In this document: positions 21,202-29,167 of the stretch, in pieces
How the letters are laid out: each line of letters begins with the position of its first letter
How positions within the stretch are numbered: position 1 is the stretch's first letter
NCBI RefSeq assembly: GCF_000802365.1
Contig: NZ_JSZE01000021.1
Coordinates: 1 to 53,316 of the forward strand
Reading direction: 5' to 3'
From: Xanthomonas cannabis pv. cannabis
GTDB taxonomy: Bacteria > Pseudomonadota > Gammaproteobacteria > Xanthomonadales > Xanthomonadaceae
Length of the DNA stretch: 53,316 nucleotides
Notes under the pieces: generated by a model
Told to the model about the DNA's origin: nothing
The model's input: the letters and a program-made list of their open reading frames with translations, nothing else
Database searches by the model: none
Translations under genes and position numbers: made by a program

Positions 21202-21843
21202 TCAGCGCACCTTGGCCAGCGCCACGCGGGCGTCGGCCATGAACTTTTGCGCTTCCTGCGGCGTAGCCAGGTTGGCGCCGAGCTGGCTGAGGACCTGTTC
21301 GATATCGCTGGAGGCTTCCCAGGCTTCGTCGCAGAGCATGCCGGCGATCGGGCCGAGATAATTCAATGCGACCTTTTCCAGCGCATCGCGAACCTGGTCG
21401 TCCGGTGCGCCCGCGCCGCCAGTGGCCGAGGGTGCAAGGCCTGACGGGGCAGGGGCCTGCGCTGCGATCGGTGCCGGCGCAACCGGCGCCGCTGCGGGCG
21501 CGACCGGTGCACGGGCTGGTGCCGGCGCACCGCCCAGGTCCTGCTCGAAACCGCCCATCAACCACTGGCGGGAGTCTTCGCTCAGCAGCGACGGCTTGCC
21601 CATGCCGGCACCGGGGTCGACCTGAAAGCGGGCCTTCGCCGCACCGACCATGGTGAGGCGTTGCACGGCTTCGTCATTGCGCAGCATGCGGAAGACCACT
21701 TCTTCGATCTGCCCGGCATTGATGCGAACGATGCAGGAATGATTTTCTTCGGTGACGACAAACAGAAAGCCGGACGCCTTCTTCAATGCCAACGTCCTGA
21801 GCTCGCGCAGGACATCGATCAGCGGACGGAATTCAGTGGACAT
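21202..21843 (-). CDS. Two-domain protein of unknown function (DUF4388/DUF8082-like)
   Basis: The 213-residue protein has three parts. Residues 1-100 (EFRPLIDVLRELRTLALKKA, HSCIVRINAGQIEEVVFRML) read like a PATAN/DUF4388-type sensing or docking domain. Residues 104-145 are an Ala/Pro linker. Residues 148-213 (LEKVALNYLGPIAGMLCDEA...) form a compact helical domain seen at the ends of signalling proteins in many proteobacteria. No enzyme motif is visible. It follows the Cache-HAMP gene by 44 bases on the same strand, so the two are likely co-transcribed and may work together; that is inference. Confidence 0.75.
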   Translation of the reverse strand: MSTEFRPLIDVLRELRTLALKKASGFLFVVTEENHSCIVRINAGQIEEVVFRMLRNDEAVQRLTMVGAAKARFQVDPGAGMGKPSLLSEDSRQWLMGGFEQDLGGAPAPARAPVAPAAAPVAPAPIAAQAPAPSGLAPSATGGAGAPDDQVRDALEKVALNYLGPIAGMLCDEAWEASSDIEQVLSQLGANLATPQEAQKFMADARVALAKVR

Positions 21844-21887
21844 GGCGTCTTCCTTGCAGCATCGGGTACGGAATGGGTGACAGCGGC

Positions 21888-23015
21888 TCAGCGTTTGCTG
21901 AGCCGCTCCATGGCCAACCGGACGCTATTGGACAAGCGGGAGATGGCACGCGCCAGGGTACCAATTTCATCCTTGAGATTGACCTCGGCGATGGTGTGGT
22001 TCCACTTGCCCAGGCTCAGTTCTTCGGCCACGGTGGTCAAGTGCTGGATCGGGCGCAACACGCGGTTCCAGATCAACGCCCACTGCAGGCCGAGCAACAA
22101 TGCGCAGACCAGCAGGCCGATACCGGCGATCCACAGCGACTGGCGCACGATCACGCCATTGACGTCGCTCTTGGGATACGCCGACACCAGGGTGAAGCCC
22201 CAATCGGGCACTTCCTGCTTGGTCACGACCCAGTCGTCTGGGCTGTCCTTGACGATGCGCTCGATGGTGGCGGTGTCGGTGGTGGCGCCGGTGGTGGACT
22301 GGAAGCGCAGCGTGTTCTTGCTGTCGAATACGGCGATGAAGCCGGAGTCGAGCACGCGGCGGCTGCTGACCACGTTTTCCAGGGCCTGCGTGTCGGCTTT
22401 GTAGCCGACGTACCAGGCGCCGATGACGCGCTTGTCGCTGCCGGCGAAGATCGGCTCGTAGCCAGTGACGTACGGGTTGCCGAGAATGTCGACCACGCCA
22501 TAGAAGCTTTCGCCATTGCGCAGCTTGGCGGCGGCCTGGCCGTTGGGATCGAGCACGGTGCCGATGGCGCGGCTGCCGTCGTCCTTCTTGACGTTGGTGG
22601 AAATGCGCACGAAGTCGTCGCCGGTGCGCGAGAACAGCGTGGCGGTGCCTTCGTGAATGGCGGTGACGTCGTCCAGCATGGTGAAGACGTTGGCCTGCGG
22701 GCGCTGGCCCAGCAACAGGTCGTTGGCATTGCGATCGGCGACGCGGATCTCGCTGCCCACGCTCGGTGCGCCCAGCGCATTGGCCTCCTTGCGCAGCTGG
22801 CGCATGGAGGAATTGACACGGTCGAGCATCATCGAGCGGGTGACCGCGAACAAGGTCTGCAAGGACACCGACTGGCGCTCGATCGAGTCGCCGGCTTCGA
22901 ACTTGACCCGGTTCGCTTCGGTAATGGCCAGAATGACCGTCAGTGCCACCACCACGACCAGCACCAAGGCCAGCACCGGCAACAGCAGGCGCACCCGCAA
23001 AGAGTGACGAAGCAT
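21888..23015 (-). CDS. Cache-HAMP membrane receptor without an output domain
   Basis: The 375-residue protein has a first membrane helix (about residues 8-32), a periplasmic Cache 3/Cache 2 sensor (FTMLDDVTAIHEGTATLFSR and FAGSDKRVIGAWYVGYK), a second helix (about 294-316) and a HAMP domain (about 317-366) ending in RLSKR. Chemoreceptors and kinases with this front half continue with a methyl-accepting, kinase or cyclase domain; here the protein simply stops. There is no downstream in-frame remnant of an output domain before the next gene, which is a small DUF4388-like protein. It may be a stand-alone sensor that passes its signal to that neighbour (inference). Confidence 0.88.
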   Translation of the reverse strand: MLRHSLRVRLLLPVLALVLVVVVALTVILAITEANRVKFEAGDSIERQSVSLQTLFAVTRSMMLDRVNSSMRQLRKEANALGAPSVGSEIRVADRNANDLLLGQRPQANVFTMLDDVTAIHEGTATLFSRTGDDFVRISTNVKKDDGSRAIGTVLDPNGQAAAKLRNGESFYGVVDILGNPYVTGYEPIFAGSDKRVIGAWYVGYKADTQALENVVSSRRVLDSGFIAVFDSKNTLRFQSTTGATTDTATIERIVKDSPDDWVVTKQEVPDWGFTLVSAYPKSDVNGVIVRQSLWIAGIGLLVCALLLGLQWALIWNRVLRPIQHLTTVAEELSLGKWNHTIAEVNLKDEIGTLARAISRLSNSVRLAMERLSKR

Positions 23016-23405
23016 TGCAATTCCCCTGAACGCGTTTAAATGATTGAAACGATGGCCGCCGCGGCGTCGTGCGGCGGTCGGACGTAGCCGTTATCGGCTG
23101 TCACCCATGATGCTGAAGCGGCCCCCATGCCGCTGGCGGTGCATTCGATAGCTCAAGCCGATCCATTTGACAGGGTGCACCGATCGAGGCGTGCGCCTTG
23201 CGTTCAAGAATGCGCGACCGTGTTGCAAGTTGGCGGAGTGGACCGGGGCGACTGCAGCCCGAGGCGCGCGCTTGCCGGACCAGTCCAGATCAGTACTTTC
23301 GCCAGTCACGCTGCCGCGCTGCAGGTCGGCATGGCTGCAGGCAAAGCGTCGTGGGTGAAGTTCGATCCCGCTGTTCGATCGATGTGAGCCGGGCACCGGT
23401 GTCGC
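23016..23405. other. 390-base intergenic region upstream of the Cache-HAMP gene
   Basis: No convincing gene in any frame. It holds a perfect sigma-28 type -10 sequence on the minus strand (23091-23098) ahead of the receptor gene, and the 3-prime flank of the response-regulator gene. No terminator was recognised for the latter. Confidence 0.5.
23091..23098 (-). promoter_or_regulatory. Possible sigma-28 (FliA) -10 element
   Basis: The minus strand reads GCCGATAA, identical to the FliA -10 consensus, about 75 bases before the start of the Cache-HAMP receptor gene. The matching -35 (TAAA about 15 bases upstream) is poor, reading TTCA. Suggestive only. Confidence 0.3.
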
Positions 23406-24047
23406 TCAGGTTTCCAGCGACAGGATTCCGCGGCGCAGCGCAACGGTGACCGCATGGGTGCGATCACGCACGCCCAGCTTGGCGAGAATGTTCTTCATGT
23501 GCGCCTTGACCGTCTCTTCGGCGATGGTCAGCGCAGTGCCGATCTGCTTGTTGGAGCAGCCGGTGGCAACCAGGTTGAGCACCTCGGTCTCGCGGGCGGA
23601 CAGTGCGTCATCGAGCACGTGGGCGGCGATGTTTTCGGCCACCGACGCCGGTACATGCCGGCGCTGGCCACGGCGCACGTCGCGGATGGTGTCGACCAGT
23701 TCGCGCCGTAACGCGCTCTTGAGCAGGTAGCCGCAGGCGCCTGCCTGCAGGGCGCGCACCGCACGCACATCGCCGGTGTAGGTGGTCAGCACGATGACCT
23801 TCGCAGACGGGTCGACGCGGCGGATGCGCTGGATGGCTTCCACGCCATCCACGCGCGGCATCTGCAGGTCCATCAACACCACGTCCGGGCGCAGGCGGGT
23901 GTAGCAGGCCACCGCCTGTTCGCCGTCTTCGGCCTCGCCCACCACGCGCATGTCGCATTCGGCGGCAAGCATGGCGCTCAGGCCATCGCGCAGCAACGGA
24001 TGATCGTCCACCACCAGCAGGTCGGTTGGTTTGACCGTCTCAGCCAT
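23406..24047 (-). CDS. NarL/FixJ-type response regulator
   Basis: The 213-residue protein has a receiver domain with the acidic pair D14-D15 (LVVDDHPLLRDGL), the phosphoacceptor D60 (VVLMDLQMPRVDG), and the conserved lysine K110 (GYLLKSA). A LuxR-type helix-turn-helix follows: LSARETEVLNLVATGCSNKQ and VKAHMKNILAKLGVRDRT. Start chosen at the ATG at 24047, which overlaps the stop of the upstream sensor kinase by eight bases, so the two proteins form a translationally coupled two-component pair. Confidence 0.95.
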   Translation of the reverse strand: MAETVKPTDLLVVDDHPLLRDGLSAMLAAECDMRVVGEAEDGEQAVACYTRLRPDVVLMDLQMPRVDGVEAIQRIRRVDPSAKVIVLTTYTGDVRAVRALQAGACGYLLKSALRRELVDTIRDVRRGQRRHVPASVAENIAAHVLDDALSARETEVLNLVATGCSNKQIGTALTIAEETVKAHMKNILAKLGVRDRTHAVTVALRRGILSLET

Positions 24048-27000
24048 TGAAGCTCTCCATGGAGCGTGCGTGTCCAAAGGGCCACCACCAGCGCGGCGGC
24101 CGTGCGTAAGCGGTACGGGCGGGTAGCACGATCTGGATCTCGGTGCCGCTGCCCGGACGCGACCACAACTGCATCTTGGCGCCGATACGCTGCGCGCGTT
24201 CCTGCATGCCGGTCAGCCCCCAGTGCCCGGTGCGCGCCTGACCATGAAGCACGTCCGGGTCCAGGCCGCAGCCATCGTCGCGGATGCGCAGCGTGAAGTC
24301 ACGTGAACCGTAACGCAGTTCCAGCGCGATGCGCGTGGCCGCGGCATGCCGGTCGGCGTTGGCCAGTGCCTCGCGGCCCAGCTGGAACAGTTCGTCGGCC
24401 ACCAGCGGACGCAGCGCCACCGCTCGGCCGTCCACCAAGACCTGCAACTCGGCCGCGGGCGGGGGCATGCTGGCGTTGCGCGAGCGCTGCAGCGCGGCGG
24501 CCAGGTCCTCGCGCAGCGAGTAGCTGTCGCGCAGGCCGTTGACGCGGTCGCGGCCCTCGATCAGGGCGTTCTCGGCCAGATCCACCGCTTGTTCCAGTTC
24601 CAGCCGGCGTGGGTCGTTCCAGGGCAGCGAGCGGCTGGCGGCATGCAGCCGCAGGATCAATCCTTGCGTGCCCTGCAACAAGGTGTCGTGCAGCTCGCGG
24701 GCGATACGCTCGCGTTCGCGGTACCGCTCTTCCAGTCGAGCCCGCAGGCGTCCGGCCACTTGGCGTGTGCGCATGCGCCACAGCAGGGCAAGGGTCAGCA
24801 GCAGCGCCAGTGCGGCGCAGACCTGGAACTGCCAGGTCTGCACGAAGGCCGCCTCGATGACGAAATCGAGCGTGTCGCCGCGCGCGTTCCAGACGCCATC
24901 GTTGTTGGCGGCGGCGATGCGGAAGCGGTAACGGCCCGGCGCCAGATTCGTATAGAACGCCTCGTTGCGATTGCCGGCGTCCTGCCAGCGCGCGTCCACG
25001 CCCTCCAGCCGGTAGCGAAAGCGCATCCGCTCGGGGCGGGTGAGGCTGACCGCGTCATAGCCGATGCGCAGGCGGTCGGTCCACTTGGGCAGGCGCAGGC
25101 CGTCGTCGCGCGGGTAGGGCCGGTCATTGGCGACGATCTCGGTGATGAAGACATCCGGCGCGGTGGGATTGCGGTAGGTCTGGTCCGGGTCCAGCCAGGC
25201 CAGGCCCTGGTTGGTGGTGAACCACAGCAGGCCGTCATCGGCGGCGATGGCGGTAGGCACCGGCGTGGCCTGCTGGGCGATGCCGGGCAACCCATCCATG
25301 ATGTCGTACAGCCGCATCGGGCCGACCACGCCAGCGCGCACGCTGCTCAGCAATGCCCGTTGCGCTACCTGCACCACGCCACGGTTGCCGTTCAACCACA
25401 GCATGCCGTGCCGGTCCTGCACGATGCCGGTGATGCCCTGCAGCAGCGGCGCGCTCTGGTCGGCCACCTGATGGAAGCGGCCATCGGCGCCGAGCACGGC
25501 CAGCCCGGTCTCGCCGGCGACCAGGGTGAGCGTGGGGCCGTGCCAGATGGCGGTGATCGGCCCCACCGACAGGCCATCGACTGCGGCGTAGCGTTTGAGT
25601 TGTTGCCCCTGCAGCACGCGCACTTCGCCCTTGACGGTGCCCACCCACAGGCGGCCGTCCCGGGTCGTGGTCAGCACCGAGCAGGGCGTGTCCTGCAGCG
25701 TGGCAACGGGCATCCATGCCTTGCCATCGAAGACATGGGGGCCGCCGGCATCCGGGCAGACCCATGGCTGGTCGTGGCTGTCCACCATGAAGGCGCGAAC
25801 GGCGCCGGGCGTCGCGCCGAGCGGCAACGCCACCGCCTGCGCATGGCCGGCCTGCAGACGCAGCAGGGCGTGTTCGCCGAGCACCCAGCCTCTGGCGCTT
25901 GCGGGCACTGCCAGGGTGCTGGCGGCAGGCGCGCCGTGCTGCAGGCGCCCGATGCGCTCGCGGCTCAACGCGAGCACGCGGTCGTCGCGCAGGCTGGCCA
26001 GCAGCGGGCCGGGCGAGGCGCCCGGCGCGGTCGCAAAGGTGGCCACCGCCATCGGCTGGCCCGGCAGCAACGCGGCCAGCGGCAGCAATGCGCGGTGTCG
26101 AAAGCGATTCAGGCCCAGATTGGTGCCGGCCCACAGGTTGCCTTCGCGATCTTCGAGCAGGGGCCCGGCGGTCGCCGAGGTCAGCCCTTGCACCGGACCG
26201 AAGCGTTCCAGCACCGGTGCCGGGGCTGCAGGCAGGGCGATGCGGAACACGCCGTGCGCGGCATAGTCGCTGCCCCACAGCGCGCCATCGCGCATGAAAC
26301 GGATGCGCCGTGCGAAGACGCCGGGAAATTGCGGCTGGGCGCGCGCACTCGCCGGCAGGACCTGGCCCTTGGAATCGGTCAACGCGAAGACGCCGCGGTA
26401 AGGGTCGGCGACCCAGATTGCGCCGTCCGGGCTCTCGGCCATGGTGACGTACAGGCCCACCGGCTGGCCGCTGGGTTCGAAGCGTCGCGCGCCGGGGCGC
26501 AACGACAGAATCTGGGTGCCGTCGCTGACCCAGAGCACGCCGCGCACGTCGCGCAGCAGCCAGTGGGCGCGCGCGGCCGTGTATCCCCAATCGGCGCCGG
26601 CACGCCGCCAGCGTTGGCCATCGAACCAGCACAGACCGCCATCGATGGCGGCCCACATGCGCCCGCTGCCATCGTGCTCGATCCGGAACACCATGCCGTC
26701 GGGCACGTCCCTGCCTGGGGCGAAGTGGGTGAGGTGACCGTCTGCAAGGCGGTCGATGCCGGCGTTGAAATAGCCGATCCACGCGGTGTCGTCCGGTGCC
26801 AGCGACAGCGCGGTCATGTTGTGCGATGCATAGGCCTCGCCATCCGGCGGCGCCTGCCGCGTGAAGCGCTCGCCATCGAACTGGAACAGGCCGAAGCCGG
26901 TGGCCAGCCACAGCGGGCCGGCGTCGGCCTGCTGGATGTCCCAGATGTCGGCCGGCGCACCGCGCTCGGTGCTCCAGGCGGTGTGGTGGAACTGCAGCAG

Positions 27001-27132
27001 TCCGGCTCGGGTCGCGACGATGTCGCCACGTGCGGCGAGCGCGCACCACGGCAAGCCACTGCACACGACGACGAGCACCGCTGCGCACAGGCGAAACAGC
27101 AGGCGTGATCGGATGACGGGGGCATGCGGCAT
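24040..27132 (-). CDS. Large hybrid-free sensor histidine kinase with two-component regulator propeller
   Basis: About 1030 residues. A signal sequence (LLFRLCAAVLVVVCSGL) leads a periplasmic seven-bladed propeller of Reg_prop repeats (GPLWLATGFGLFQFDG, GNLWAGTNLGLNRF, GRLWVGTVKGEV), a Y_Y_Y domain (RFRYRLEGVDARWQDAG) around residues 690-755, one membrane helix (about 763-785), a HisKA_3 dimerisation segment with phospho-acceptor H815 (IARELHDTLLQGTQG), and a HATPase_c domain (RDDGCGLDP, GHWGLTGMQERA). It has no receiver domain of its own and passes phosphate to the adjacent NarL-type regulator. Start is uncertain: ATG at 27132 gives a good signal peptide; a TTG at 27201 would add 23 residues. 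Ligand unknown. Confidence 0.9.
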   Translation of the reverse strand: MPHAPVIRSRLLFRLCAAVLVVVCSGLPWCALAARGDIVATRAGLLQFHHTAWSTERGAPADIWDIQQADAGPLWLATGFGLFQFDGERFTRQAPPDGEAYASHNMTALSLAPDDTAWIGYFNAGIDRLADGHLTHFAPGRDVPDGMVFRIEHDGSGRMWAAIDGGLCWFDGQRWRRAGADWGYTAARAHWLLRDVRGVLWVSDGTQILSLRPGARRFEPSGQPVGLYVTMAESPDGAIWVADPYRGVFALTDSKGQVLPASARAQPQFPGVFARRIRFMRDGALWGSDYAAHGVFRIALPAAPAPVLERFGPVQGLTSATAGPLLEDREGNLWAGTNLGLNRFRHRALLPLAALLPGQPMAVATFATAPGASPGPLLASLRDDRVLALSRERIGRLQHGAPAASTLAVPASARGWVLGEHALLRLQAGHAQAVALPLGATPGAVRAFMVDSHDQPWVCPDAGGPHVFDGKAWMPVATLQDTPCSVLTTTRDGRLWVGTVKGEVRVLQGQQLKRYAAVDGLSVGPITAIWHGPTLTLVAGETGLAVLGADGRFHQVADQSAPLLQGITGIVQDRHGMLWLNGNRGVVQVAQRALLSSVRAGVVGPMRLYDIMDGLPGIAQQATPVPTAIAADDGLLWFTTNQGLAWLDPDQTYRNPTAPDVFITEIVANDRPYPRDDGLRLPKWTDRLRIGYDAVSLTRPERMRFRYRLEGVDARWQDAGNRNEAFYTNLAPGRYRFRIAAANNDGVWNARGDTLDFVIEAAFVQTWQFQVCAALALLLTLALLWRMRTRQVAGRLRARLEERYRERERIARELHDTLLQGTQGLILRLHAASRSLPWNDPRRLELEQAVDLAENALIEGRDRVNGLRDSYSLREDLAAALQRSRNASMPPPAAELQVLVDGRAVALRPLVADELFQLGREALANADRHAAATRIALELRYGSRDFTLRIRDDGCGLDPDVLHGQARTGHWGLTGMQERAQRIGAKMQLWSRPGSGTEIQIVLPARTAYARPPRWWWPFGHARSMESFNG

Positions 27133-27606
27133 CGCGGCATTGTCGGGCGAGATCGGGGGAAGCACCACCACCTCTTTCGGGGGAGGGACGTCCGGCGCCA
27201 AATCGGGTACGCACGGAATGACGCGCAGTCACGCCTACCTGCACGCAGCGCGCATGCATCACGCACTGCGCGCTGGCGCGCTCGCAGTCCGCGGCGTGCC
27301 AACGCTGGTCTGCAGAGGATCGTTGGCCTTGCATCGCACGGCTGTGGCAGTGGCGTTCGCTCTGCCGCCCGTGCTCACCTGCGCCGCTGTCTGCAGGGCA
27401 GCCTCACACCGCAACTTGGGCAAAGACGGCGCAGCGACGTGTGGCGCCAGCGCGCACGGCGCAGTGCTGTGATGACCAACACGCCGCTGCATCGTTAGGG
27501 CGGCATGCCGCTCCCCCGAAAGAGTGAGCGATCGGCCTCACCATCAGGGGTGGGGCGATGCGGGGGCTCGCCGCACCATGGCGGCATTCCCCGCCGGAGA
27601 CGCCGC
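27133..27606. other. 474-base divergent intergenic region
   Basis: Lies between the sensor kinase (minus) and the AraC gene (plus), so it should carry both promoters. No coding frame here resembles a known protein. I saw no clear palindrome or terminator. A GGAG nine bases ahead of the AraC ATG is the ribosome site. Confidence 0.5.
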
Positions 27607-28080
27607 ATGGCACGTCTGATTGCCACAGATCGCCCCGATCTGCATGCCGCTGCCACGCTGTCGCCGCATGCACCACGCACACGTGCGGTGGCAAGAGCGC
27701 TGCACTACATCGAGACGCACCTATACGAGCCGATCGGCGTGGCCCAACTGGCCGGCGCTGCCTGCATGAGCCGTTTCCATTTCGCACGGGTGTTTCGCGA
27801 CGCCATCGGCGCCAGCCCGATGGAGTACCTGCGCCGTCGTCGGCTCGAATGTGCGCAGGCCATGTTGCGCGAAGGCCGCCACACCATCAGCCAGATCGCC
27901 ACCGATCTGTGCTTCTTCGATCAAAGCCATTTCGTGCGCAGCTTCCGCAACGCCACCGGCTGCACGCCGGCGCGTTTTGCCGCGCAGGTTGCAGTCGATG
28001 GCTGTCTGGCAATACCCGCACCGCGTGCACATCGGCACACCGGTCATTCCTTTTCCACCTCCCAGGAGCAACACGCATGA
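27607..28080 (+). CDS. AraC family transcriptional regulator (DNA-binding domain only)
   Basis: The 157-residue protein is little more than an AraC helix-turn-helix pair: ALHYIETHLYEPIGVAQLAG, CMSRFHFARVFRDAIG, SPMEYLRRRRLECAQAML, then TISQIATDLCFFDQSHFVRS. There is no N-terminal ligand-binding domain, so an effector, if any, must act another way. It is the first gene of the seven-gene operon; its TGA stop overlaps the next ATG (ATGA at 28077-28080). The ATG at 27607 has a GGAG nine bases before it. Confidence 0.9.
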   Translation: MARLIATDRPDLHAAATLSPHAPRTRAVARALHYIETHLYEPIGVAQLAGAACMSRFHFARVFRDAIGASPMEYLRRRRLECAQAMLREGRHTISQIATDLCFFDQSHFVRSFRNATGCTPARFAAQVAVDGCLAIPAPRAHRHTGHSFSTSQEQHA

Positions 28081-28733
28081 CCACTGCCACCGCCGTCCCC
28101 GGTAACGCCCTGCTGTCGCCCGGCGATCACACCTTGATCCTGATCGACCACCAATCGCAAATGGCCTTTGCCACCCACACCATCGACATCTCGGCACTGC
28201 GCAACAACGTGTCGCTGATTGGCAAGGGTGCCAAGGGCTTCAAGGTGCCGGTGATCCTGACCACCGTGGCGGAAAAGTCGTTCTCCGGCCCGCTGTTTCC
28301 GGAGTTGCCGGACATCTTTCCGGGTGAGCCGGTGTTCGATCGCACCAGCATGAATGCCTGGGAAGACCAGGGGGTGATCGACCGCGTCAATGCCATCGGC
28401 AGGCGGCGCCTGGTGATTGCCGGGCTTTGGACCAGCGTGTGCATCGTCGGCCCGGCCCTGTCGGCCATCGAGCAGGGCTTCGAGGTCTACGTCATCACCG
28501 ACGCCTGCGGCGATGTCAGCGACGAAGCGCACGAACGCGCCGTCACCCGCATGGTGCAGGCCGGCGCCGCGCCGATCACCAGCGTGCAGTACCTGCTGGA
28601 GTTGCAGCGCGATTGGGCGCGTGGCGACACCTACGAGCTCACCACCGGCATCGCACGCGCACACGCGGGCGGTTACGGCATCGGCATCCAGTACGCCAAG
28701 AGCATGTTCGGCGCCCAGGAAGGCGGGCATTGA
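28077..28733 (+). CDS. Isochorismatase-family cysteine hydrolase (YcaC-like)
   Basis: The 218-residue protein starts MTTATAVPGNALLSPGDHTL and has the family aspartate D24 in LILIDHQSQMAF and the nucleophilic cysteine C122 in LVIAGLWTSVCIVGPALSA, followed by YVITDACGDVSDEAHERA. Family members hydrolyse small amides, imides or enol ethers; YcaC-type proteins have no firm substrate. AGGAG sits eight bases ahead of the ATG. It overlaps the AraC gene in front and the DoxX gene behind. Confidence 0.92.
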   Translation: MTTATAVPGNALLSPGDHTLILIDHQSQMAFATHTIDISALRNNVSLIGKGAKGFKVPVILTTVAEKSFSGPLFPELPDIFPGEPVFDRTSMNAWEDQGVIDRVNAIGRRRLVIAGLWTSVCIVGPALSAIEQGFEVYVITDACGDVSDEAHERAVTRMVQAGAAPITSVQYLLELQRDWARGDTYELTTGIARAHAGGYGIGIQYAKSMFGAQEGGH

Positions 28734-29167
28734 ACGCACCTATGCCACGCAGTGAGGCCGGTAGTGCTGCGGCATTGTTGATGCTGCGCATTGCCGGCGG
28801 CGGCTTCCTGCTGCCGCACGGGCTGGGCAAATTGCTCGGGTGGCTTGGTGGACCCGGGCTGGGTGGTTTTGCAGCAGAGCTGCAGCAGTTCGGGCTTCCG
28901 TCCACCACCCCGTTGCCGTTGGTGCTGGCGTTGGTGCAGACGCTGTGTGGGCTGGCGGTGCTGGTCGGGGCCTGGACCCGTGCGAGTGCCGCGTTGGCGG
29001 CGCTATTCATCGCCACCACCGTGCGGGTGGCGATGCCGAAAGGCTGGTTCTGGATACATGGCGGCATGGAATATCCGTCGATGTGGCTGCTGGTGTTGCT
29101 GGCGCTGGTCGCCGCCGGCGCTGGTCCGTGGTCGCTGCATGGGCTGCGCCGGCGTGGTGCAGCATGA
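28730..29167 (+). CDS. DoxX family membrane protein
   Basis: About 145 residues with four membrane helices: ALLMLRIAGGGFLLPHGLGK, LVLALVQTLCGLAVLVGAW, ASAALAALFIATTVRVAM and WLLVLLALVAAGAGPW. The DoxX family includes subunits of quinol oxidases and many small redox-linked membrane proteins. Start: a TTG at 28730 overlaps the previous stop and has AGGAAGG spaced five bases ahead; the ATG at 28742 is an alternative lying 17 bases from that site. Its stop overlaps the next start (ATGA). Confidence 0.85.
   Translation: MNAPMPRSEAGSAAALLMLRIAGGGFLLPHGLGKLLGWLGGPGLGGFAAELQQFGLPSTTPLPLVLALVQTLCGLAVLVGAWTRASAALAALFIATTVRVAMPKGWFWIHGGMEYPSMWLLVLLALVAAGAGPWSLHGLRRRGAA

Noticed and set aside
23091..23396. 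101-codon frame in the gap upstream of the Cache-HAMP gene
   Set aside because: Arg/His/Ser-rich with no protein-like pattern and no ribosome site.
24346..27108. 920-codon open frame antisense to the sensor kinase
   Set aside because: It mirrors the kinase coding strand in GC-rich DNA, its composition is Gln/Arg/Ala/His-rich with no domain, and the opposite strand has complete kinase motifs.
28840..29163. N-terminal extension of the amidohydrolase through the DoxX gene
   Set aside because: The frame is open but the region encodes a clear four-helix DoxX protein in another frame, and the twin-arginine signal starts at 29164.
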